From NCBI GenBank assembly GCA_050115555.1, contig JASFQI010000155.1, positions 1 to 10,834 of the forward strand: 10,834 nt of DNA, given 5' to 3'. The first letter of the stretch is position 1. Every line of letters begins with the position of its first letter. A program made the translations under genes and the position numbers. The notes under the pieces were generated by a model. That model ran no database searches. It worked only from the letters and a program-made list of their open reading frames with translations, and had not been told where the DNA came from. This document shows positions 1 to 5,778 of the stretch, in pieces. This stretch comes from JASFQI01 sp050115555 (GTDB lineage Bacteria > Desulfobacterota > DSM-4660 > Desulfatiglandales > HGW-15).

Positions 1-106
1 AACCGTTTCAAACGAACAAGGTCTTAATGACCACCTGCGTGTCGAGAATCGAGAAAAGGTTCAGCAATGAGTTTATCGAAAGCAAACCGCGGGGTGCAGC
101 CGGCAT

Positions 107-171
107 GCGGCCAAGAGGGCCGCCTGGTGTGGGGGACAGGATTCGGTCGATCATGGTAAGACCATGGACCG
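107..171 (-). ncRNA. Candidate structured leader or small RNA (two hairpins)
   Basis: Two inverted repeats lie 56 to 120 bases downstream of the predicted leftward start. The first has an 11-base-pair stem (CGGTC 144-148 plus CATGGT 152-157, pairing with ACCATG 161-166 and GACCG 167-171), a three-base loop and one three-base bulge. The second is GCGGCC (107-112) pairing perfectly with GGCCGC (118-123) across a five-base loop. No T-run follows either, so they do not look like intrinsic terminators. The RNA ends are unknown and no known family (6S, SRP, RNase P, tmRNA) was recognised. The coordinates cover only the visible structure. Confidence 0.3.
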
Positions 172-233
172 GAAACGATGCATCTGTGCGGTGAACATGG
201 TTTCCTGCCGGCATGCTCGCGGGATACGGGGGC

Positions 234-262
234 ATTATAGAAAATCGCCGGGGCAAGTGCAA
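234..262 (-). promoter_or_regulatory. Leftward sigma70-type promoter
   Basis: On the minus strand the sequence reads TTGCAC (262 to 257), a 17-base spacer, then a perfect TATAAT (239 to 234). Transcription would start near 227 and run left out of the window. The -35 box matches the consensus only in its TTG, but the spacing is ideal and the -10 box is exact. No start codon with a ribosome site follows within the window, so the product is a leader of a gene further left or a non-coding RNA. Confidence 0.55.
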
Positions 263-354
263 GAATTGCTGTAACAGACTGCTGTAACTGCTTGCATCGG
301 TCGGGAGGCCTGCAGGATATCGTTCATATGCCCCGTGTATGAAAAAGCCGAATC

Positions 355-379
355 AAAAAACGGGTTCCTATGAATCCGT
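355..379 (-). terminator. Possible leftward intrinsic terminator
   Basis: The inverted repeat CGGGTTC (361-367) / GAATCCG (372-378) has a four-base loop and is followed, in the leftward direction, by six T residues (complement of 355-360). An extra A-T pair extends the stem. One internal position pairs only as G-U on the plus strand and is a mismatch in the leftward RNA, which weakens it. It would separate anything transcribed leftward from 380-580 from the promoter at 234-262. No gene was found on that side for it to serve. Confidence 0.3.
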
Positions 380-415
380 GTCCTGCGCCCCATCCCCTGA
401 CCCCGCTTTTCTACT

Positions 416-443
416 TTGCATGATCCCTGCCTTGGAGTAGTAT
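416..443 (+). promoter_or_regulatory. Weak candidate promoter for the acetyltransferase
   Basis: TTGCAT (416-421) and TAGTAT (438-443) are 16 bases apart, ahead of the acetyltransferase gene. Each box departs from consensus at two or more positions, so this is only the best-looking candidate in the interval. Confidence 0.2.
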
Positions 444-555
444 TGCCGGCGATGGCCCATTCGGCCGTTCAATGCCGGACCACACTGAATCTCCCCTCAG
501 CAAGCTTGAGGAATGCGCGTGCGAAGCATTTTCAAACGCAGGCCCGCCGCGGTTT

Positions 556-580
556 GGCAGGGACTGCCTGAATCTTTTTT
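556..580 (+). terminator. Hairpin and T-run directly before a start codon (possible attenuator)
   Basis: GGCAG (556-560) pairs with CTGCC (564-568) across a three-base loop, and six T residues follow at 575-580. The run is six bases from the stem, which is longer than in a typical intrinsic terminator. The ribosome site of the next gene begins five bases after the T-run, a position where conditional termination would act as an attenuator. The stem is short, so this is tentative. Confidence 0.25.
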
Positions 581-584
581 ATGC

Positions 585-589
585 AGGGG
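585..589 (+). promoter_or_regulatory. Ribosome binding site choosing the start at 599
   Basis: AGGGG lies nine bases before the ATG at 599. The earlier in-frame ATG at 581 is preceded only by a T-run and has no ribosome site, so 599 is the better start. Confidence 0.5.
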
Positions 590-598
590 TTTACGACC

Positions 599-1438
599 AT
601 GGGTGCTTCTGATCCACACCGCCGTTACAGAAAACCGGAGACGATCTGCCTCTACTCGGAGTCCTGGGAAAAACTTTTAGGAGCAGAGGATCTCCCGCTT
701 TTCGTGGATTCAAAGAAGCGGGAAATTGAAGATCGCGTGTCCGCCCTGGGTCTTCATTTGAGGCTGGCAAACCCCCATGACATGGATGGGATCATGGATC
801 TCCACCGCCGGTGCTTCCCTCCCGGAACCCAGTCTCTCGAAACTCCCTATGTCCTTCATCGAATCCTGAACTACGGATACACCCCGGTTATCGAGAGCCC
901 GGACGGCATCATTGTCGGCGCCAATATCTGCGTGGGATATGATGATCCCGACCGCACCGCCTACGGGGTGAGGATCACCGTGGACACCTGTGTTTCCGGC
1001 CACAACCTGGGTGCGGAGCTGGTCAATTATTCCTGCCTGACGGGAATGGCGCGCGGATCGCACATGAGACGAGGTCTCCTGAGCCCGACAAACTACGGTT
1101 CCGCCTCAAACTTCCTGAACTACGTGGGATACCTCTGCGAATCGTTTCACCCGGAGCTTCCAGGCTTCGGACCCCGGTTCATCGTGGCCCTCCCCCTGAC
1201 TCCGGGAGGCATCATGAACAACCGGATCGATCCCAAAAAACTCAAGGTTTTCGTGCTCGCACACGAGGAAGGCAGGGATTATCTCCTTCTCGACCCCCTG
1301 GATCTGGAGGGCATTGAACGCAGCTACCGGGAGTCCTCGTTCCGCATTGCAGCCTTCTGCAAAAAGGGGACGATCGTGGAAGACAACCGGTTCTTTGCAC
1401 TCCCAAAGGATCAGCTCGGTTTCCCAAAGGACGGGTAA
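599..1438 (+). CDS. GNAT-like N-acetyltransferase
   Basis: This is a predicted cytoplasmic acetyltransferase of 279 residues. The GNAT core appears to lie at about residues 52-200. It has an N-terminal part with a 'LRLANPHDMDGIMDLHRRCF' pattern typical of the first strand and helix, a strand ending in ITVDT (126-130), a glycine-containing turn SGHNLGAEL (133-141) where acetyl-CoA would bind, and N165-YGSASNFLNYVGY, the usual late Asn followed by an aromatic-Gly pair. The glycine loop departs from the canonical Q/R-x-x-G-x-G/A, so the fold is likely but activity is not assured. About 80 further residues (201-279) follow the core and were not recognised. The substrate is unknown. The start at 599 is preferred over 581 because of the ribosome site. 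It converges on the solute-binding gene with only 29 bases between the stop codons and no clear shared terminator. Confidence 0.65.
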   Translation: MGASDPHRRYRKPETICLYSESWEKLLGAEDLPLFVDSKKREIEDRVSALGLHLRLANPHDMDGIMDLHRRCFPPGTQSLETPYVLHRILNYGYTPVIESPDGIIVGANICVGYDDPDRTAYGVRITVDTCVSGHNLGAELVNYSCLTGMARGSHMRRGLLSPTNYGSASNFLNYVGYLCESFHPELPGFGPRFIVALPLTPGGIMNNRIDPKKLKVFVLAHEEGRDYLLLDPLDLEGIERSYRESSFRIAAFCKKGTIVEDNRFFALPKDQLGFPKDG

Positions 1439-1467
1439 GCCCGATTCGATTCAGAATGTTCCCCGGC

Positions 1468-2574
1468 TCACGGCTTGTCCTTTTTCCCACAGAGATCCCA
1501 CACTGTCAGTGTTCCGTAATCCTTCTCGGTCTCCTCCTGGACCTGTTCCAGGGAATGGATCTCATTGTACACCTGATCCGCGGAGGCAAGGATATCGATG
1601 GGAGGATCCCACCCGATTTTCTTTGCCTCGGCCAGATTGAGGGCAAGCCTCGGTCCAGGGGCGAAAACGATGGGCATATCCCTGGGCTTTGCCCCTTCCA
1701 GGATTTTGATCACCTTGGAAACAGTAAAACGAGCCCGCTGCTGATACCGGCTGTCCGCAATGGTCATCAGCGCGCCAGCCTTGACATAGTCCGAACCGTA
1801 CATCGCCATGGAAGGAATCTTATGCTGATTCAAAACTTCCATGAGCGCCGGGACATGTGCGAGCTCGAAGCCGATGCAGATCGTCATGTAGTAGGCATCG
1901 ATCCGGGGAGCGATTTCCCTGACCCCCTTGAGGACCTCCTTTGCAGCATCCTCTTTGCGCTCGGGGACCTTGTTGTACGGGACAAGGGAGAAGCCGAGCT
2001 CCTTGCTCAATCTCTTCAGCATGTCCAGGGCGGCGTACGTTCGTCCCGTGGGAGTGTCTGCATACACGAAGCCGAGGTTCTTGAATCGAAACACATCGTA
2101 GAACAGGCGCACCTGGCGTTCATACTTCGTCGGATCAATTCGTGTGGTCAGGTTATCGCGCCCGGAATCCTCGTGACTGGGTACAATACCGGAGCGCACC
2201 GCATTGGATACGCTCATGACCACAATGGGCGTGCTGGTATTGGAGGTCTTGACCATTTCCTGCCCCGCCCAGGTCCCAAAGGCCCAGATCATGTCGAGGT
2301 CCGTCCGTGCGGCCAGGGTCTCGGCCATTTCCGCACAACGTTCGCGGCTCCATTCGGCGGAAAAGCACGCGTCCTTCGGAAACACCAGGCGATCCGCCCA
2401 CCCCACCCGCTCGAGCTCCTTCATCACAGAGGAGAAAAGCTGACGGTAGGTGTGGTAGTCTCCTCCCTGAAGGTAGCCGATTCGATAGGATTCCTCGGCC
2501 CAGGCCGTTGGCGTTGCCGTACACGCCAGGAGCAGCAAACCGATCAGAACAAGTCGCACCCATTTCCCCTTCAT
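1468..2574 (-). CDS. Secreted ABC_sub_bind-family solute-binding protein (TrpX-like)
   Basis: This is a periplasmic ligand-binding protein of 368 residues, of the type known as ABC_sub_bind (COG2984-like). Its basic N-terminus (MKGKWVR) and hydrophobic stretch (8-17) end in TAWA-EE, so signal peptidase I would cut near residue 26. LLLLAC at 13-18 loosely resembles a lipobox, so lipidation is a weaker alternative. The mature part opens with RIGYLQGG, has a first lobe with MIWAFGTWAGQE and the TPIVVMSVSNAV strand, and later NQHKIPSMAMYGSDYVKAGA and a C-terminal EGAKPRDMPIVFAP, all characteristic of the family. The usual partners, a permease and ATPase, are not beside it. It is divergent from the sensor-phosphatase operon, which suggests but does not show that it feeds ligand to a sensor. 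The start at 2574 is chosen over GTG 2589 and ATG 2580 by the spacing of GGAGGGA. Confidence 0.8.
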   Translation of the reverse strand: MKGKWVRLVLIGLLLLACTATPTAWAEESYRIGYLQGGDYHTYRQLFSSVMKELERVGWADRLVFPKDACFSAEWSRERCAEMAETLAARTDLDMIWAFGTWAGQEMVKTSNTSTPIVVMSVSNAVRSGIVPSHEDSGRDNLTTRIDPTKYERQVRLFYDVFRFKNLGFVYADTPTGRTYAALDMLKRLSKELGFSLVPYNKVPERKEDAAKEVLKGVREIAPRIDAYYMTICIGFELAHVPALMEVLNQHKIPSMAMYGSDYVKAGALMTIADSRYQQRARFTVSKVIKILEGAKPRDMPIVFAPGPRLALNLAEAKKIGWDPPIDILASADQVYNEIHSLEQVQEETEKDYGTLTVWDLCGKKDKP

Positions 2575-2580
2575 CGTCAT

Positions 2581-2587
2581 TCCCTCC
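2581..2587 (-). promoter_or_regulatory. Ribosome binding site of the solute-binding protein gene
   Basis: On the minus strand GGAGGGA (2587 to 2581) is a strong Shine-Dalgarno sequence. It sits six bases before the ATG at 2574 but directly abuts the ATG at 2580 and overlaps the GTG at 2589, so it supports the 2574 start. Confidence 0.65.
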
Positions 2588-2589
2588 AC

Positions 2590-2884
2590 ACGTTTGCCTT
2601 CTCTGAACCCGGATTTTAAAGGCCCTGCCCCTTGCCGAATCTCCCATTGAAATAATCGTTGCTATGACTTAACCGAATATAATACGATTTTTTCTTGATA
2701 GATTCCAGCAATTCCCTGTGGAGCAACGAAATCTCCTGCGCGAATGGAGCGGAGGAATGGCTGCGGAAGTCAGGGATCCTCCTTTTCTCGGAACGATTCG
2801 CGTTCAAAGCCCCGTCTTCGGAATGATGGAGAGCGGATTCGTCCGGCCTCTTCGGATCAGCGGCATGTGAACGGAGGATGAAGC
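2590..2884. promoter_or_regulatory. Divergent intergenic region with an AT-rich promoter-like core
   Basis: This stretch separates the solute-binding gene (leftward) from the phosphatase operon (rightward) and must hold their promoters. An AT-rich patch at 2647-2700 contains an exact TATAAT (2678-2683, plus strand), but no -35 box lies at a suitable distance. On the minus strand the overlapping TATTAT (2684 to 2679) has only a three-of-six TGGAAT 17 bases upstream. Such poor -35 boxes fit activator-dependent transcription, which is inference. The phosphatase mRNA would have a leader of nearly 200 bases. Its ribosome site GGAGG (2873-2877) is seven bases before the ATG. No sigma54 site or strong terminator was seen. 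Confidence 0.35.
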
Positions 2885-4786
2885 ATGGCGAGCATTCGGA
2901 ATAAAATCACGCTGTCCATTCTCATCTCCATCCTGGTTCCCCTCATGGTGGCGACCTTTTTTTCCGTGTACTTCCTCCTGGACAAGGTGGAGCAGGAGGC
3001 CTTGAACAACGTCCGCCAGGACGCCCAGGTCGCATCCATGATCTATCTCAACAAGGCCAAAGAAATTAAAAGCCTGTCCAAGCTGACAGCAAAAGATAGA
3101 ATCGTCGTGGTTGCCCTGCAGCACAACATCCCCAACAAGCTCGCCGAGCACTTGGCCCCTCTCGTTGCCCGTGAGAGCGTCACCCAGGTCACGGTCATGG
3201 ACAAGGAGGGACGTGTCGTGGTGGATGTGCCGGGGTGGAACGAGCCTGGCGAGGACCTTGGGCAGGACCCCTTTGTGCAAAGAGCCCTGATGGGAAGCGA
3301 GCCATCCGGATCGGAGCGCGTTCCCAATCCCGCAGGCGAGAACCCGGCATGGACCCTGAGCCTGACCGCGGCCAGTCCCATTATGGATCGCGACGATTTC
3401 TTCCAGATCGGTGTCCTTAGAATCCGCTATCACGTGGGCATTCGGGAAGAGATGATTCACAAGATTTCAGGCGCCATTCAGGGACGGGTGGACCTGTTTC
3501 TGGATTCGGAGCGGGTAGCCTCTTCATCCGTCCTGAGCGACGAAGGCAGCGGGAAATCGAGGGAACTGGACCGTATAGCCATTCAACAAACCTTCCAGGA
3601 AAACCGCCCTCATGAGCAGGTCATCGTTGCCGAGGACGGATACCTGGCCGAGTTCCAACCCATCGCAGGCATCGACTATCAACCTGTAGGGACCATGGCC
3701 ATTCACACACCTGCCCGCGAGTACTACCGTCTCAGGATTCGGTCGCTTGCCAGTATCCTGGCCATTGCAGCGTTTGCCCTGGTGGTGGGGCTTCTCATCG
3801 GGTACCGGCTGCAACGCGGGATCACAGGGCCGATCATTGAACTGACCGAACAGACTGCTGCCGTGGCACAAGGGGATTTCAGCCGGGGACCGATCGACAT
3901 CCCCTCCCGGGACGAGGTCGGGAAACTGGCCTCTTCGTTCAACAAGATGACTCAGGACCTGATCCAGTACATAGAACATCTCAAGACCACTACGGCCGAA
4001 CGGGAGCGAATGGCCAAGGAGCTGGAGATCGCACATCAAATCCAGCAGCACTTTTTGCCTTCCTCTTTTCCAAAGCTAGGCCATACTCAGATCTTCGGAA
4101 AAAGCCTGCCCGCCCGCGAGGTAGGGGGCGATTTCTTCGACGTCTTCCTGATCGATTCGAACCGACTCGGCCTGGTCATCGCCGATGTTTCCGGAAAGGG
4201 AGTCCCGGCCGCCATGTATATGGCACAATGCCGATCCATGCTCCGCATCACCGCACTCAGCGGATATGAGCCTCAGGAAACCCTGAGCCGACTGAATCAG
4301 TTCCTCTCCCAGGATAATGACGAGTGCTTTTTCATCACCACGTTTTTCGGCATCCTGGACCTTTCCTCCAGAGTGCTCACTTATGCGAATGCCGGACATG
4401 ACTACCCCTTGATCTACCGCCATGACCCGGGGGACATCGAATCCCTCCCAGGCACCGGAGGGACGGCCCTCGGTATTGTGGAAGACTTTCATTACAAGAC
4501 CGCCCGGGTCCAGTTCTTTGAGAACGATATCGCGTTTTTATACACGGACGGGATCGTGGATGCCCTGAATGGTTTGGACGAGTCGTTCGGTCTGCGGCGA
4601 CTACGTCAAGCGATCCTCCGCGGCCGCGATCTGTCCCCTGACCGCCTCGGAAAAGAGATTCAACAAGAGATTCAGGAGTTTGTAAATCAAGCAGAGCAAT
4701 TCGACGACATCACCTACTTGATCGTCCGGTTCGACGGGAACCCGGATCAAGGCAACGGCACACTGCAAAACGAAGGGACCCCATGA
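2885..4786 (+). CDS. Membrane sensor-HAMP-SpoIIE serine phosphatase (RsbU-like)
   Basis: This is a 633-residue signalling protein of the inner membrane. Helix 1 (about 8-31) leads to a large extracytoplasmic sensor (32-285) with a Cache/PDC-like feature, TVMDKEGRVVV at 103-113. Helix 2 is at about 288-307. A HAMP domain follows (308-360: GPIIELTE, then DEVGKLASSFNKM), then a coiled coil (360-390) and the SpoIIE-type PP2C phosphatase (395-617). Metal-binding motifs are all present: GGDFFD (D416, D419), ADVSGKGVPAA (D434), YTDG (D555) and DDIT (D607, D608). The family dephosphorylates Ser/Thr-phosphorylated anti-anti-sigma (STAS) proteins in partner-switching control. No STAS or anti-sigma kinase gene is in the window, so the target is unknown. 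Its stop codon overlaps the next start (ATGA), indicating translational coupling. Confidence 0.92.
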   Translation: MASIRNKITLSILISILVPLMVATFFSVYFLLDKVEQEALNNVRQDAQVASMIYLNKAKEIKSLSKLTAKDRIVVVALQHNIPNKLAEHLAPLVARESVTQVTVMDKEGRVVVDVPGWNEPGEDLGQDPFVQRALMGSEPSGSERVPNPAGENPAWTLSLTAASPIMDRDDFFQIGVLRIRYHVGIREEMIHKISGAIQGRVDLFLDSERVASSSVLSDEGSGKSRELDRIAIQQTFQENRPHEQVIVAEDGYLAEFQPIAGIDYQPVGTMAIHTPAREYYRLRIRSLASILAIAAFALVVGLLIGYRLQRGITGPIIELTEQTAAVAQGDFSRGPIDIPSRDEVGKLASSFNKMTQDLIQYIEHLKTTTAERERMAKELEIAHQIQQHFLPSSFPKLGHTQIFGKSLPAREVGGDFFDVFLIDSNRLGLVIADVSGKGVPAAMYMAQCRSMLRITALSGYEPQETLSRLNQFLSQDNDECFFITTFFGILDLSSRVLTYANAGHDYPLIYRHDPGDIESLPGTGGTALGIVEDFHYKTARVQFFENDIAFLYTDGIVDALNGLDESFGLRRLRQAILRGRDLSPDRLGKEIQQEIQEFVNQAEQFDDITYLIVRFDGNPDQGNGTLQNEGTP

Positions 4787-5778
4787 AACCGGGCAGTGAA
4801 GGGGTTGCCGCACCTCTCATGAATACACAGCCTGTCCGCTCTCTTCGGCCCAAACGGCAACGCTTCGGCGGGAAGATCATTCTTCTCGTCCTGGCGATCA
4901 TCGCCGTCTCCCAGGCTCTGGGAACATTCCTGAGCGTGCTCTCCTTCGAAGACATCTATCTCAAGGCTCTCCTGTCCAAGTACGAAATCCTCGGCAAGGA
5001 TCTGAATCGGAAAATTGAACAGGCGTTGAAGTTCGGGAAACCCCTGGACCGCTTACTCGGTGTGGACAGGCTGGCAGAAGGGTTGTTTCGCCAGGCGGAG
5101 GAACTGGAAGAAGCCTCTGTTTTCGATCTCTCAGGCCGCCCCCTGTTCTCTTTCAAAAAGGTCGAGTTCGTATTGGCCAAGGGGGTTGTGGACGAACAGG
5201 AACGGAGCAAGGGCAAAGTGCTCATGGCAAGTGAGGAGGAAGTCGAGACGCGGTACATCGGAGACCTTAAGGACCGGCAGGAGCCCTGGCCCCTCGTACA
5301 GCTCACCCGAGGAAAGTACCGCCTCCTCTTCCCGATCAAGCCGCCCTTCGGAGCGAGGCAGGGGTACCTGGAGCTGGCCTTCGGCAAGTCCGTCCTGGAT
5401 GTGAAAACGTGGGAACTGATCCGGCATTCCATCACCAAAGGGATCCTGGCGGTTGTTCTGAGCGGTCTCGCTGCGGCTCTCCTGATTCGTTTCCTTTTCG
5501 TGAATCCCGCACGGCGTCAGGTCCGATGGATGGAGGCCGCCGTGTTCAAGGACCCCGAAAGCGCTTCCCCCGTAATGCATAAGCCAAGGGCTCCCGAGGA
5601 GATGCTCCAGGTCCAGCAGTCCATGGAGGCCTATGTTGCCATGGCAAAGAACGCTCTCGACGAGGTGCGATCGGGACTGCTCCCCCTGGAGCGCACTACG
5701 CCTGAAAACGCTCATACCGCCCACGTGATTCGCCTCATGAAGCAAGTCCTCGCAGGAGATCCACATGAGGACGTATAG
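4783..5778 (+). CDS. Stand-alone membrane sensor protein, paralogue of the next gene's N-terminus
   Basis: This 331-residue protein has no known catalytic domain. A basic N-terminus (RPKRQR, 22-27) precedes helix 1 (about 31-54). An extracytoplasmic domain (55-217) contains SVFDLSGRPLFSF (112-124), the strand-turn-strand of Cache/PDC sensors. Helix 2 is at about 219-240. The cytoplasmic tail (241-331) has a HAMP-like position but no clear HAMP motif and ends without an output domain. Residues 32-118 align without gaps to residues 10-96 of the next protein, with 26 of 87 identical by hand count, including SQ, SF, AEEL and SG. It overlaps the phosphatase gene by four bases and the following gene by fourteen, so all three are likely made together. 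AGGGA lies at 4774-4778. A plausible role is a ligand-sensing partner of either neighbour, which is inference. Confidence 0.8.
   Translation: MKPGSEGVAAPLMNTQPVRSLRPKRQRFGGKIILLVLAIIAVSQALGTFLSVLSFEDIYLKALLSKYEILGKDLNRKIEQALKFGKPLDRLLGVDRLAEGLFRQAEELEEASVFDLSGRPLFSFKKVEFVLAKGVVDEQERSKGKVLMASEEEVETRYIGDLKDRQEPWPLVQLTRGKYRLLFPIKPPFGARQGYLELAFGKSVLDVKTWELIRHSITKGILAVVLSGLAAALLIRFLFVNPARRQVRWMEAAVFKDPESASPVMHKPRAPEEMLQVQQSMEAYVAMAKNALDEVRSGLLPLERTTPENAHTAHVIRLMKQVLAGDPHEDV

Larger units (their letters stand above)
1..598. other. Long non-coding stretch with leftward promoter and hairpins
   Basis: No reading frame here has a credible start, ribosome site or recognisable protein. What can be seen is a leftward promoter (234-262), two stable inverted repeats downstream of it in the leftward direction (107-123 and 144-171), a hairpin next to an A-run (355-379), a bipartite inverted repeat (CCGGC at 446-450 with GCCGG at 474-478, GGCC at 454-457 and 463-466 inside), a small hairpin (495-511), and a hairpin plus T-run just before the acetyltransferase start (556-580). 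The ten-base sequence GCCGGCATGC occurs twice (99-108 and 207-216). Together this suggests RNA-level function rather than protein coding, but no known RNA family was recognised. Confidence 0.5.

Noticed and set aside
99..216. Twice-occurring GCCGGCATGC as a possible repeat element or attachment site
   Set aside because: Ten bases built from two short palindromes can recur by chance in GC-rich DNA, and no integrase, tRNA or further copy was seen.
8..262. 84-residue minus-strand open frame
   Set aside because: Its first start lies inside or upstream of the promoter boxes, later ATGs lack a ribosome site, and the product is low-complexity Pro/Arg/Leu text with no recognisable fold.
361..378. 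GGGTTC...GAATCC hairpin resembling a tRNA T-arm
   Set aside because: The loop lacks the TTCRA pattern, and there is no acceptor stem, anticodon arm or CCA around it.
1439..1467. Shared terminator between the convergent genes
   Set aside because: Only a four-pair CGGG/CCCG stem across the stop codon is visible, with no T-run in either direction.
1456..2619. 387-residue plus-strand open frame opposite the solute-binding gene
   Set aside because: It is the antisense shadow of a gene with a clear signal peptide, family motifs and a strong ribosome site. The product is His/Gly-rich with no family pattern.
2616..2807. 63-residue minus-strand open frame in the divergent region
   Set aside because: It needs a TTG start without a ribosome site, has no third-position GC bias like its neighbours, and runs through the AT-rich promoter-like core.
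2804..3460. 218-residue minus-strand open frame opposite the phosphatase gene
   Set aside because: It is a shadow of the sensor part of the phosphatase, which is supported by motifs and a ribosome site.
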